This document shows positions 36,261 to 48,857 of a DNA stretch of 64,000 nucleotides, one piece after another. Each line of letters begins with the position of its first letter. Within the stretch, counting starts at the first letter, position 1. This stretch comes from Cheilinus undulatus (taxonomy: Eukaryota; Chordata; Actinopteri; Labriformes; Labridae): the NCBI RefSeq assembly GCF_018320785.1, contig NC_054885.1:12460421-12524420 (forward strand), given 5' to 3'. A model generated the notes under the pieces. The model was not told where the DNA came from. It saw only the letters and a list, made by a program, of their open reading frames with translations, and ran no database searches. Position numbers and translations under genes: made by a program.

Positions 36261-38640
36261 CCCGTCTGTGTGTGGCGGCTCTTGATCAACTGACTCCAGC
36301 TTCAGTCCAGTCTTTGTGAAGCCCCCTTGAGTTCTTGAGTCTTCTTTGTATGAAAACCCTCTGAGGGTTGAGCTCATCCATGTTGCTTGTGCATCTTCTC
36401 TTATGACACTTTTCTCTTCCAGTCAAACTTTCCAGTGGCTATACAAACTTTAAACTCACTTTACTTGACTGTTGGTGAACAAGTTTGCTTATAACACCAC
36501 CCTTTATTCTAAAAAAGAAACTGTATAGACTGTGACTTTACTCATGAAATAGTGAAATAAACTTAAAGATTATTTTATTACACTTAAAAGCTTGTGATAT
36601 GAATACTTATCGATACTGCATAAGAATAACCCTCAACATGAATTTGCATTATAACAACAATGACTAGAGGATTTTAATTATGAATTTGCTTGTTTCTAAT
36701 CACTTCCAGCATTAGCTTTGATTTAACTTTGATGTTTTTACCTGAAGTGCCTGTGTGGCATGTTGTAGACCATGTTTTGCTTCTTTGTTGCTCCTCACAT
36801 GACCACAGGAGGACAGTCAATTCTCTCTGTTTAACATCGGCATCAACAATGATCCTTTTTGTTGTAATAAACGACCTTCTAGTATTAATGAGGCCAGTGA
36901 CTTCTATTTGTGGTTCATTATAAGGATATGTTCTGAAATTGGTTTTCTGTTTTAGCCAATTTGACCACCAGATGGCAGCGTTTGACCCTCTTTAAATAAA
37001 ACTAACAAATCCAAGCAGTGTTTCTGGTTATTTTTAGACTCTTCAGCCTTAAACCTACACAAGATATGATGTTTCTTTTCTCTGTAGTTGAGGAGCTTAG
37101 TTTTTCAGTGTGTTTGACATATTTTGACTTACTGTACAGGTATAAGGTAATTTTTTACCAAAGATCTTTAGTAAGGAGAAGGAATCACAGCCATGCAGTG
37201 GATCTCTGAGCTTGATATCTCACAGTCTCAGAAGCCATCAGCTGGTCTCTGAGTACCAAGATTTTTTTTTTCTTACATGCAACAACTTTGAAGAGCTAAA
37301 AAGATAAATAATCTATAAAATTTAGTCAGTCACTACAGAGATTGCTTTAAGTCAGACCCTTAATTTATGTCATATTGGCATACTTAAAAAGAGCTCCTGA
37401 ATGGGAATATTGTGGTAAATGAATATTCATGTGGGGAAAAAACAGAGCATTAAAAACAAATGATATTAATTTCAACTGATATTAAATAGGGAAAACAATT
37501 GCAACCATTTGACATTACTTCCCAGAGTGTATTGCACATCAATCACAGCCTACATATGAATTTGTTTTTCAAATATTCTTACAGTATATAAATGAAGTTT
37601 GATTCTATATGTATCATAAATATTTAAAATATTAATTTTACTCCATTAAAGACAAATGTATCTCATCATGAAGGGTTCCTTTCCAGATCTTCAAATTGAG
37701 ATTTAGATCAAAATGACCACAGTGACACCTTGAGGATGTCATGGAGAACAGCTGGTTCGTTGCCCGAGTATTTTGTTATTGTAGATTTCAGGGAACCCAA
37801 TGCTTTTTCTTGTTTTCTAATTATGTTTTGAGTAACCCTGATTTTTCTGAACATTTTTAAAAGTTCACTGGTGCTGCTCATCATTTCCCGTTGCCCTGAT
37901 TCATGATATTTCCCTCCCAAATACACACAAAGTTGCCCTCTGGAAACAAACTGACCATTCTGGCTCCCAAATCTTTAACAATAGTTATGTTCCAGTGTTA
38001 CCTAAGTGGTCAACGCTGTGTCATAACATGTCACACAGGGAATATATTATTGTGTTTTTTTCAGTTGAGATGAGTTATTTCCCACCATACCCTGCAACTT
38101 TTTTGTGTCTTGAACATTAAATAGATGCTTCATGACACCAGATGAAACTGGTTTAAAAAATAATGACTCACAACAGATATGTAGGTTTTGGCTTTAGTAT
38201 ACAAAGCTTATGAGTTGGGAAAAATATCACCACTATTGGCTCAGCAGCGTCGGTGTCAAAGTTATAAAGAACTTATTTCCCAGCAGAGTACTGGTAGGTT
38301 TTATTCAAAGATTGAGTAAATAGACTGGTGCAACAACTCTCCAACAGTGAGACCAAAATATCTCAGCCACATCCTAATGACTTACTGCAGTATAGGTGAA
38401 ATTTCTCAAACATCATTACGGAGAAGGTCATCACTTCTAATGCCCCCAGATTGGTTTTATTTTGGAGGTCAAATCCCAGGCAGGCCTGCCCACAGGATTG
38501 GCTGGGCCCCTGATGTGATTATTGTTGATTTAAATGTGTGTGTTGGATCAGTGGCATTGGTGCTAGCATCCTGGGTAACAGTTATTTTTTTTTTGAAAAC
38601 TGCAAGGAGAGTCAAGCTATCGTTGTGTTCTGATGTTCTA
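36261..38640. other. Intergenic, AT-rich, no gene; CTCF-like word at 36965
   Basis: No splice-flanked open frame or named repeat. A CTCF-like core (ccaccagatggcagcg) at 36965-36980 is discussed in the findings. Confidence 0.35.
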
Positions 38641-38649
38641 GTTATTTAT

Positions 38650-39180
38650 TTGTACCATTTTTAACCTCTTTTCATCACTGGGTTTATGACACGTTTTCCA
38701 CATTAAACCCATTGTTGACACTTTTTAATGGCTTTTCACCATTTTACCTGTCATTTATGCCACTTTTTCTTTCTAAACTCATATTTGCTGCTTTATCCCC
38801 CCCTTTTTTGGTCTCATGTAACCTATTTTGCCACTTTTTAACTGCTTTTCACCACTTGTTGAGCCAGTTTTTGCCACTTTTAGCCTATTTTACCCCATTT
38901 TTCCCATTTACCACTTTCTTCATTTTTATGGCTATTTTGCCCACTTTTTTACTTTCTTAACCCAGATTTGCTGTTTTATCCCTTGTGCTGCCACCCTTAA
39001 CTATTTTTGCACTTTCAACCAATTTTGCCACGTTTGAACCACTTTTCACCATTTATTTCTTACAATATACCTATATTTGTCACTTTTTCACCTCTTTCCC
39101 CATTTCAACCTCCCATTTTTTGCCACTTTTCACACAATTTTTGCTACTTTTAACCCATTTTTGTCAGTTTATTCTACAAT
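38650..39180. repeat. Degenerate pyrimidine-rich tandem array
   Basis: About 500 bases built from diverged units such as ccacttttaacctattttgc and tgccacttttcaccatttat, i.e. a repeating CCACTTTT-nACC-CATTTTTG pattern of roughly 20 bases. It gives long but meaningless open frames. Confidence 0.8.
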
Positions 39181-41371
39181 TACTTTTTCCTAAAAGCAAT
39201 TACTTCTACTTTATTCTCTGGTATCCTGAAGTTTGTACAGATTATGGCTTAGCTATGAAGTTCGGCATTACTTTCCAAATGGTTTAGTTCAGTGTGCCCA
39301 TCTAAATTATTAACATTACAAATGAAAGATAATCCTGTGTCTTTATCTTATATTAAAGTTTTATCACAGATTTATTTTCAAATGACCCATGATTTTGCTA
39401 ACCCCCATGGACCCCCAGTTTAGCTTGGACCAAGAAAGGTTATCCTCACCTGTCCTCTTTTTGAAGTGTCATGAGATAACTTTGGTTGTGAGTTGGCACT
39501 ACTGAAACAAAGATTGACTGATTGATCCCAAATGAGATGAGTGGTATAGAAAATGGATTGATGGATTCATCCCTTGATTATGAGATTCATATCAATTACA
39601 ATACCACAGAAGCCACCCTAGCCTTTCCCCTTGGCCCACCCTTGACATTTTACTTTCTGGTCATTTTTGTCCCTAGTAAAGGGGTATAACCGCCACTGGA
39701 TAGTTATAGTTTGGCAAGTCTTGAGTCACATCACAGTCAAACTGATTTTTTTAAACAAACCAGTCAACCAAAAAGCAGTGACACAACAGGAGTCAATAGA
39801 GTGAACATAAACATCTTTAGTGAATTGCACAATAAGGTTGCACAGAACAGGTCTGTGACATCACATACAGTACAAACCATAGTTATTCTTTATGTTCAAT
39901 GATATACAAACAAATCTATGAGTAGACACCAGAGAAAGTCCACACAGAGTTATATAAACATTTTGATAGTTCTGCTGAAGGGCTGTGATTTCTTTTCCTT
40001 ATCTTTCCTATTAACACCCAAGCACAATGAACAAAGCCCAGTATTTGAAACATACCTTAATGTGGCTTTAAATCTCTCTCTGCTTGTGTTCAAAGTAAAA
40101 ATTTAGTCCTTCTACAAAAATACTTTTTTTGCTGTGTAAACTTTTGCAACCAAAGGCACTATCTTACGTTCCCACTCTCAGATCATGGTTTAAATAAACT
40201 GATAGTCCCATAACCAGGTCTTTACTTGGAGACTGACCATAACGTCATTTTGAATGCATTTAAATAGTACAAGCTGAATGTGTGGCGCTGCGTAGCACAC
40301 ACTGAAAACGATCCATGTTGACCTCATGTAATGTGCTTGGCTCCATGCTACAGAATACTGCATGCCATGAAAAATGCTGCCTTAAAAAATTGTAAAATGT
40401 TCCTTACTCATAGAAAACTAGAGCAACAACACTATCTCAAGAATTACCCATTATAGTCTGTGTTAGTAAAAGCAGTTTACGTAATAAAATCATCAAATAT
40501 CATTATGATAACAACAGGCAATAAAGAATAAGATCCCTTTGGAAACCTGGCCATTTAAACACAGAGAGAGGCACACCTGTGCACATCAAGCTGAGATTAC
40601 AACACAAGAATGTTAAAGCCTCCAAAACAAGATAAGACAAGTTCAGCTATGCACGCCCAACGCCGCTGTGCAGCTCTATGATGAGGCCGCAACTTTGCAT
40701 GTATAACATGCCCCTAAATGTAAAGCAAGCAATCTGAAACGTTCCTTTCCATGTGATCCAATGGAGTTCTACACACTTAAAACTAATATTCCAGGCAGTG
40801 CAGTGTCATACACAACATATGAGGATATTTTCAATGAGGTATAGAATCATTCAACCTTTTTCCAAAAATAATAGCTGTCCTCAGTATGAACCTGCAACAT
40901 AACAATCCCTTTCATGCAGCACATAAACATTGCACTTGATACAATTTGAAATAAACAACATGAAAACTAGTGCAACTCAAACTGATCCAGCAATACCTTT
41001 TTTTAACTGAACTTCATGCTCCTGATATCAGAACTTCCAATATTTAAATTACAATGCAATTTTCTTCTAATCATTACATATTAGACTTGAGTTGGCAAAA
41101 ACAATACCACTCCAATTCTAGTGCAGTACATAATACGGCTGATGATTGTGGAATATCCCAGTTGACTATCAATACACTCTGCACTAGCACAATGCACTAC
41201 TAGTCCTGTAACAGATCAGTTCATTAGCTGCTATATTAAGATTTTAGGGTTTATCACAGGGCTAAAACGATACTGGCAGAGTTGTCACAATACCAGATTT
41301 CTAATCTATAATGTGACTGTAGCAGAAATTAAATAATATATAAACCTATTTCCATTCTACGCCAACAAATT
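39181..41371. other. Intergenic, AT-rich, no gene; repeat tail at 39440-39515
   Basis: 39458-39510 (gaagtgtcatgagataactt, tggttgtgagttggcac) is the same dispersed-repeat tail as at 13290-13345. Nothing else is assigned. Confidence 0.4.
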
Positions 41372-42030
41372 AAGGGAGAATTGGGTTGGTTGTCACACTC
41401 ATTTTATCTCACTACCAGAGGGTGCAGTCTCCCAAAATTTGGTATGCAAATTTACAGAATTGGGATCAGGGCTCACCTACACAATCTTCTCTGGAGCATA
41501 TCATGTCAAGTTATAAATATCCAGCTGCTTAGTATTTTTCTTCTAGGCTTTTACACAATGGAGTTAAAACTAAACAACAACTACACTTAAATATGAGACA
41601 GGAAGGGTATAGTTTAGGTTGTTAGCCTTGATGCTGGCAAGAAATTCCAGTTGTGGTTGGTTGCTGGTCTAAAGATGTTCCTGTTCATGTTCCTTGCTCA
41701 TTTTGTATTAAGATGCATTAAGTTATGTATGTATGTATGTATGTATGTATGTATGTATGTATGTATGTGTTATGTAGTTTTGTTTCTTGCCTTCTTTTTA
41801 AGTTTTTTCCCATTAAAATAACATTGTGACAAGCAACCCTATTGTGTGGGACAACCACCCCTGTGATGGGTTGGTTGTCATGATGTGTCAAGAGTGTCTT
41901 AGATAGTTAATTACCTCTTTGTTAAGATAAATTGGAAAAGGAGAGTGATATACATTTCAAGTCAATGCCTTAAGCTTCAATTAAATGCAATTTCCACTAA
42001 AGAGTGTAACAACCAACCCCATCCTCCCCT
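41372..42030. mobile_element. MITE with clear terminal inverted repeats
   Basis: Left end aagggagaattgggttggtt followed by gtcacactc; right end gagtgtaacaaccaacccca followed by tcctcccct, its inverse. Internal copies of the motif (gggttggttgtca; gtgacaagcaaccc) occur near 41829-41880. A (GTAT)n microsatellite lies inside it at about 41724-41768. Confidence 0.8.
41724..41768. repeat. (GTAT)n microsatellite
   Basis: About eleven consecutive tetranucleotides, within the MITE at 41372-42030. Confidence 0.95.
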
Positions 42031-42664
42031 ACTTGTTTTTAGAAATGCTCAATGCATTAGCTTTGAGTTAAAATAAAAGGGAAGATCTGTATTTTTACAG
42101 CTAATTACTATTAATCAATATAACATGGATTGTTCATTATACATCGATTTTAAAAGTAACAAAAATAGATGCTGATATCTATAATTGAATACAAGGCCAA
42201 ACCATAAGAGTATGATTACAAACACACAAGGGTATGGATATCTGACATTGCCTTCACTGATCCTGTTATATAGTATATGTTACTGCCACAAAACAACTGA
42301 GGTATACATGACAGGAGAGGCATGACATTGAAGTGCAAGGCCCAGATCAGATGGTTCATGGCTTCAACTCAAGAGCCTTCATTTTCAAACTGTTTGTGAT
42401 CGTGGAAGGTGCTTTTTATCTGTCAGACTCCTGAAGCTTTTTGTGTTGTCACAGTAGTGCTATAAACACTTCAAGCTGAAAAACTGCCTTTTATCATTCT
42501 GCTTTTTTTGCTTTTTCCTATCCTCAAATCAGATGAGTTTAGTTATGTGATTTGAAATTTAATTGTTGCATAGAAACAAAGTGTTAGAGTGGTTTGTTGG
42601 AGAGCTGGAGCTGTGTGATTTTCTCCGAATGTACTTAGAAGGATTGAAATAGCAGGCATTATGG

Positions 42665-43474
42665 TACACTATAGGGACAAAAATATTTGGACAAACCTGT
42701 TAATTATACAGTTCAGGTGTTTCAATCAGATCTGTTGCCACAGGTGTATAAAATCAAGCACCTAGCCATGCAGTCTCCATTTGCAAACATTTGTGCTGCT
42801 AAATGGGTTGTTTTGAAGAGCTCAGTGACTGATGGATGTCCCATTTGCAATAGGATGCTTTGTGAAATTCATCGCTGCTGGATATTCCACAGTCAACTGT
42901 AAATTATATTATTAGAAAGTGGAAGCATCTAGGAACAACAGCAACTCAGCCTCACATCACCAAGTCTAATGCAAAGCATCAGATGGAGTGGTCTAAAGCA
43001 TGGTGCTGTTTCTTAGGGTTTGGGCTGGGCCCCTTGCATTGAAGGCCAATCCTAATGCTTCAGTATACAAAGACATTTTGGACAATGCTTTGCTTCCAAC
43101 TTTGTGGCAACAGTTTGGGGAAGGCCCCTTTTGATCCCAACGCAACTGTGCACCAGTGCACAAAGCAAGGACTATAAAGACAGGGGTTGATGAGCCTGCA
43201 CAGTGCCCTTACCTCAACCCCACTGAGCACCTTAGGGATGAACTGGAACAGAGACTGCGAGCCAGGCCTTCTCGTCCTACACTTTAGTGCCTGATCTCAT
43301 AAACACTCTACAGAATGAATGGGCACAAATTCCCAGAGAGACACTCCAAGAAGAGTGAAAGCTGTTACAGCTGCAAAAGGTGGTCCAACTCCATATTAAA
43401 TTGAATTTGAATACCATTACAGTCTCTGTTGGTGTAACTGTCAGGCAGCTGAAAACTTTTGTCCATAAAGTGTA
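42665..43474. mobile_element. Non-autonomous Tc1/mariner-like element
   Basis: Imperfect terminal inverted repeats: tacactatagggacaaaaata at the left and tttgtccataaagtgta at the right. The 810-base interior contains a broken transposase-like text (ctcaaccccactgagcacct; ggcacaaattcccagagaga), but no useful open frame. Confidence 0.75.
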
Positions 43475-43785
43475 TATTAGAATGCTTCTTTAGATTAAGG
43501 TATTTATCTGAGGACAGTTAACTTAATTTGGCTGCATTGTTAACATCACTGGCTTAAAATAAAAAAGGCAACATGATATTAAATGTGTAAGAATTTGCAC
43601 TATGTCTGATCAGGGCTTATTACAGTCAGGTGGGTGATTTAACTCAGCTGTAAGTGAAGAACAAAACTGAATGTGCATCATCTCAAGCTGAAAACATACT
43701 TGCTGTAATCCATGCGTGCAGATACTGCATGATGGTACTATGCATTTTTCTGGTTCATCAGCTGTGCTCATCCTTAAAAAGCTTA

Positions 43786-44172
43786 AAGGTCACGTGTGCT
43801 GAAACAAGATTTTTGAGATTGAGATTTTTCCCTAATAATGTCATGTGGGGAGTTAGCCCCACCCCCAGGCTCGGTTGGCCCTCCCCGCTTGAAGAAGAAA
43901 GTTCGGCCCTCCTCTCAGCTGAGGACCAGGGAGGCCACATCCATTTCCTGAGAGGGGTGGGGTCAGGGGCGGAGTCAGACAGCTTGTTTAAGTTTAAAGC
44001 CACAGACACAGAAACAGCTTGATCTGAGCAGGGCCAACACAGAGAGTTTTTAGACATGCAAAAATTCAATACTGGAGTGTTTTTTCAGCAACAAATGTCA
44101 CAGGAATGTTTTGGGGACCTCTGAGAACAATATAAACTTGTCTTAAAAGGATAAAATATGCGACCCTTAATG
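43786..44172. mobile_element. Non-autonomous inverted-repeat element
   Basis: Begins ttaaaggtcacgtgtgctga and ends aaaatatgcgacccttaa, roughly inverse ends including TTAA. The GC-rich core resembles a widespread fish repeat. Class not determined. Confidence 0.5.
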
Positions 44173-44989
44173 CTTTGTAAATGCAAAATGCAGTATACAC
44201 ATGACCAGAAGGGGCAGTGTAGAGGCATGAAGTTTTTAAGACAGATTAAGAGACCAAGTCCTCAATTATTCACAATTAAAATGATAGTGCACAGGTGCAA
44301 ACATGCCACAGATTGATTATGAAATTGAAGTTAATGTTGCATAATGGAAACAAGATAAGTGTTTGTAGCTTTTAGTTGAGAGCATCAACATCTATGCTTA
44401 AGTTTTATTTAACACAACTGATGAATATATTTTGACATTTTAATGACATATTACAGAAAGAGGCATTTGCAGGGCACTTTCTGTTTTCATCAGCTGCTGT
44501 AACTATTACATCTACAAACACTGCCGGCTGAATAGTAACTTCACATATCTTTGATTTACATCAGGCAGACATTTGCTGTGTGCCCTTTAGAGGTTTCCTG
44601 CAGTAACACGTGTCATGTATAGGCAAAGTATATTTAGAAATATGCTCATCATGCAGCCAGACACACAAGATTAAACAGCAAGTATGTTTCCGGCCTTAGG
44701 GGTTCATCCTGTCTGCAAAATCCCCTCCTACTCTGTCTTCTCTATTTATGTGCTTTTTGTTTTCTTGTGTATGAATAAATCAAAAATGGCTAATAGCAGT
44801 TACCTGGTTTTACCTTGTAAGTGTGCTTCCTCAGAGGAGAGAGTGTCCCATTTAATGTGCACATTTAGTCAGAAACAGACATGACAGGGTGAGATATGGA
44901 GGTGTTGCTGTTGTCAGAGTGTGGTGTTAGTCGTTTCATAACAAAAACATGTTGTCTGTGTTGTGTGATCAGCTTTGTAGAAACATGAG
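44173..44989. other. chst12: chst12 3' UTR and downstream DNA
   Basis: On the minus strand an AATAAA lies at about 44404-44409, roughly 580 bases past the chst12 stop, and may end the transcript. No other feature. Confidence 0.35.
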
Positions 44990-47900
44990 TCACTCATTGA
45001 GGATCCAGTCCGGTCTGTCGTAGCCAAAAAGCCTGAAGTCAGGTTCATACAGCTTGTAGAGTTCTTTCCTTGCTTCAACAGGCACTGTGCTGAACCAATC
45101 AGCCACCCAGCTGCTGACTGTGTGATTCCTCTGGGAGGTGGGGAACTCCACTACATTGTCCACGCGGAGCTGTCGCAGCAGATGCTCTGCATCCTCCTCA
45201 ACTGTCTCTAGATGGCCGATAAAGTCGTACTGAATCTGGCATGGGTGGCAGAGACGGTACACCTGCCGCCAGTGCTCATTAAAGGGCATATCTTTCTCTG
45301 TCTGAGGGTCCAGGAGGTACTGGATGAAGTGGGAGAAGGCAGGGTGGACACCCACACTGATCGCCTCGTCCACGGAGGCAGGAGGTGTTGGCTGGTTGGC
45401 ATAGCGGCGCAGCATGACCTGTGCAAAACGCCGATAGAACTCTTCATTGCGTGACTCAAATTTGTTCCTGTAGGCGGATATGAGGCGCACAAATGGATCC
45501 CGCACAAAAAGAAACTTGGTGTACTTCTTCAGCTTCACCTTCAAAATAATAAAAACTGTGTTTACACATCACATAAGCAAATGAAATTCATAAAAACAGA
45601 AGCTAATAACATGCTATGTGAAAATGAAGCATCTGTGGCTGCTGACTCAAGTGACTTCTCCTCCACAAAGATCATACTTTTTTGTAAAAAAAAAAAAAAA
45701 AAAAGAAGAAAATCTAGAGCTCTTCCTCCAGAGAAAAAAAGGACAAAATAAAATGAATGTTCTTGTGTGGGAGGCACAGTATCAACTAGAGTAAACAGAA
45801 GCTAGCAGATGTAATAATATGACACTGATATTGTGATGTGACACTAGCAGAGGATGTGTCTGCTTGTAAATGTGGTTGGAAAAAAAGCAGTTAACCCTTC
45901 AAAATGTTGATGGTAATTTAGCTCTCATTGTGTTCAGATCAAAGAAAACTATACTCTAGTAGAGACACAAAAACAGTGCCCGCAGTAATGTCTGTAATGG
46001 TTCAGCAGGTGTCACAGCCACTCTCACAGCAATGCACAAAAGTATTAAACAGGTGCAGCCCTGCAGCTCTGCACCTGAGGTCTCTTCATGCATCATGCAA
46101 CACATATAACACAAGCCTACAGAAATAAATGCATCCAACAGATCTACGTAGTTCCTATTAACTTTAAAAAAGCATACAACATGATGTTACATTCAAACAA
46201 ACCTTCATAAGGTGCTTTGCAAACTTGCCGTAACGTTTCCAGAATTTGTTGAAGGTGAAGTGCATGCTGCTGTTGTGGATCAGTTCTGTGGGAATGGCCA
46301 GTGGGTCTCTCTGGGGAACGCCATCCTGCAGCATGCTTTCACTGAGGACAATCATGATGCGCTTCCAGTTAGTGCACGCTACCTATGAAAGGGTAGCAAG
46401 TATCAAAATAGCAGTTAGTACAAAGATGTCTCATTTCTTTATTTAAACAAGGGCAAATAAGTTCAAAGAAATGCACAGAAAGCTCTTCAGGCAGGAAAAA
46501 GACGTTTCTGCTCTTCTCCTGGCCTGCTTCAAAAGAAAGAAGGGCAAAGAACCACACTGAAAGCTTCTCTTGGCAGAGAAGATGTTTTTTGCACTTCTTC
46601 TGTCCAGCCTCCGCTTGAATTATATCCAACAACAAGCTCCTCTATTCATAATCTAGAACAGCACCTTACTGCTGAGCTCATGCTACTTACAGTGGCTATG
46701 CATGCATACAATTTTGTCTTGTTGCTCTGACTGGCCCACAAGGAATGTAACAGACAAACTTTTTTTTTATTTTAAAATTTCTTTAAAATTCTAGCCCTTC
46801 CCAAACCATTTGTATGGGAGGTTTCACAGATGAATGTGAAATGTATTTATGAAACCATCTATCTGGTGTGTCAGGCTAAAGACAGATGTCCAAATTAGTA
46901 ATTTTAACTCTTTGTTTACATGTTGATTGTTTACTTCATTTATTCTACTGCATGCAGCTAAATGTGTGCATCATTTGAAGTCAAAGACCAAGTTCACCAA
47001 GAGGACCTTTAAGTTTCATACCATCCTATAGCTCCCTATTGGTGCCAAAGATAAGTTTCAGTGTGTAAATGTGTGTTTGTATGTTCTTGACTGGTTGTAT
47101 ATTTGGGGAGAGGTGTCAGACAAAAGAACACCAAAGTGGGGACACAGGGTAAACTGTTCCAAAACATAAATCACCTAAGTATGGCTGCAGATGGCCTAGG
47201 ACCTAGATTACGCCAAATAAAAATTAAAACTCAGAGTAAAATAATGCAGGTAGGTTATAAATGAAGGTTTTGACAGAGAACAATCAAAACAAGCTACCGC
47301 CTTTACGACATGAGCCCTTAATGCCAACAGGGACAACTGAAGTTGACATTTTGACAGTAAGACAGCCTACAAGTCTTTAACATGCAAACTAGTCATAAGT
47401 TGTAAGTTATGATACCAAATTCAACAGCTACAAGGAAGTGAAAAGAGTAAGACTTTTATGTACCTTAGGAACATAGCAGTAGATAATACCATGCCTATCA
47501 TCCACAATAAGATGATCCAGCTCCTTGTTGGGAATGTCATCAAATGAACGGTTTTTACCAGGAAACACCACGCTATCATTGGTGCACATCTCCTGAAGTA
47601 ACTTCCGTCGCTGTTCCTGTAGCAAAACAATTACATGTATCAGATTATTACCCTCAACTAAAAACTCTAAAATAGGGCTAGCTGAAGGTTTATTTTTTTA
47701 TTCCACCTTTCCGTATGCAAATTTTGTTTTATGTTATTTAACTTCATTTCATATATAGAACATTCTGTGCTGTAAATAAAACTTAAGAGTGTTGAAATCC
47801 AGTTGATTTCATATACAACCTTCTCTGTGAATTCATCTATACAACAAGCCTTAAAAGCTCACTCTAGTTCAGAAATAATGTACAATTTTGGTCTTGATTG

Positions 47901-48603
47901 GCTCATTTTAACAGATTGACAGAAGCTAGCTCTGTTAACTTATCTGGGTCCACAAGTTTCTTTGCTTATGTGGTACCTCCTGGTGAGCTTATAAAATCAA
48001 GTTACTCAAAATGCAGATATCTAGTGAGTTTTTTTTAGTTCAATATACATAAGTTTCAAGAACTAACTAGTTCAGAAAAAACAATACTGGTCAACCTCTG
48101 GTCATAACTACACATAAAAATTGGTATCGATATCATTATTAGAATTAATTTGTAAATATTGGATGTCCCATTCCTACTACTAATATTACTAATGTAATCA
48201 TATGAAAACAATATAAACAAAATAATGAGATATGAACCTGTCTCTCACGAAGCTCCGGTGCAAGCGGAGTCAGATGAATCTTCCACTCTCGCCTTGGTAT
48301 ATACCGCTCCTCTGCCTTCTCTGATTGATTACTTGTGTCTGGGGGGACTGGGTCTGTTGGTTCTCCAGTTCCTGGCTCTAGGAACTGGTTCACAAAGGCA
48401 TCAATGTCAGACAGGAAGGACGGAGTCCGGGAGGTTTGAGGCCGCTGAGGGGGAGGGGCATGTGGGAGTTTGGGGCCTGGTGACACAGGAGTGTGCAAAT
48501 ACAGGTGTGAGACTCCGACATCATCCCAGTAGATGATGATGAGGAGGATCATAAAGGCTGAGCCCAGGACCACAAAGATGCGGAACATCCTGGACGTTCC
48601 CAT
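44990..48603 (-). CDS. chst12: Carbohydrate (chondroitin 4) sulfotransferase 12, four coding exons
   Basis: Minus-strand exons, all phase 0: 48603-48238, 47616-47464, 46382-46203, 45538-44990 (stop TGA), giving 415 residues against 414 in human CHST12. The N-terminus is a type II Golgi anchor: a short cytosolic tail, then a membrane helix at about 7-25 (VVLGSAFMILLIIIYW), then a proline-rich stem. The catalytic domain shows the 5'-phosphosulfate loop PKVACTNWKR (about 172-181, split by an intron after PK) and the 3'-phosphate motif VRDPFVRLISAYR (about 245-257). PFNEHWRQVYRLCHPCQI and the C-terminal YEPDFRLFGY favour CHST12 over CHST11. The family enzyme transfers sulfate from PAPS to C4 of GalNAc in chondroitin and dermatan chains in the Golgi lumen. 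The odd point is the intron-split coding region: human CHST12 is, as I recall, a single coding exon. Confidence 0.92.
46440..46620 (-). repeat. Two-copy diverged tandem repeat in a chst12 intron
   Basis: The minus strand reads AGQKKCKKHLLCQEKLSV and then AGQEKSRNVFFLPEELSV, about 28 codons apart, in one frame. The DNA copies are about 80 bases each and strongly diverged. It lies between chst12 exons 47464 and 46382 and is not spliced into the gene. Confidence 0.55.
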
Positions 48604-48857
48604 GGCGACTGTTGTTTGCTACAAGATCCTCATAGCAACTGACTTCACAGAGCGTCTCTACAGCGTTCCCAAGGTCACCATGGCAACAGAGTCACGGTCC
48701 AGGAGCTCTCTCTCTCACCATGGCGACGGGATGATGGCAGCTATAGCACCGACTGTGGTAGAACAGGGCTTTTCATGATGCTGGTGCACTGCAGGTGCAG
48801 GTGTGGAACTGACCGTACATTGACTCGCTCTCACCTCAGCTCCATGCCTGCAGCGAC
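48604..48857 (-). promoter_or_regulatory. chst12: chst12 5' UTR (same exon as the start codon) with three short upstream ORFs
   Basis: A strong minus-strand acceptor (ctgctgtctctgtctgcag) ends at 48858, so this 254-base segment is probably 5' UTR spliced from an upstream exon. It holds upstream ATGs with complete short ORFs: 48721-48692 (9 codons), 48681-48658 (7 codons) and 48633-48619 (4 codons). Two of the ATGs sit in good CCATGG-type contexts. The last stop lies 15 bases before the main ATG. Translational damping of chst12 is inferred. Confidence 0.5.

Noticed and set aside
38712-39287. Overlapping open frames rich in Phe, Leu and Thr
   Set aside because: They are the degenerate pyrimidine-rich array read in several frames.
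43654-44022. 122-codon open frame
   Set aside because: Covers the GC-rich core of an inverted-repeat element; the opposite strand is equally open, and there is no domain.
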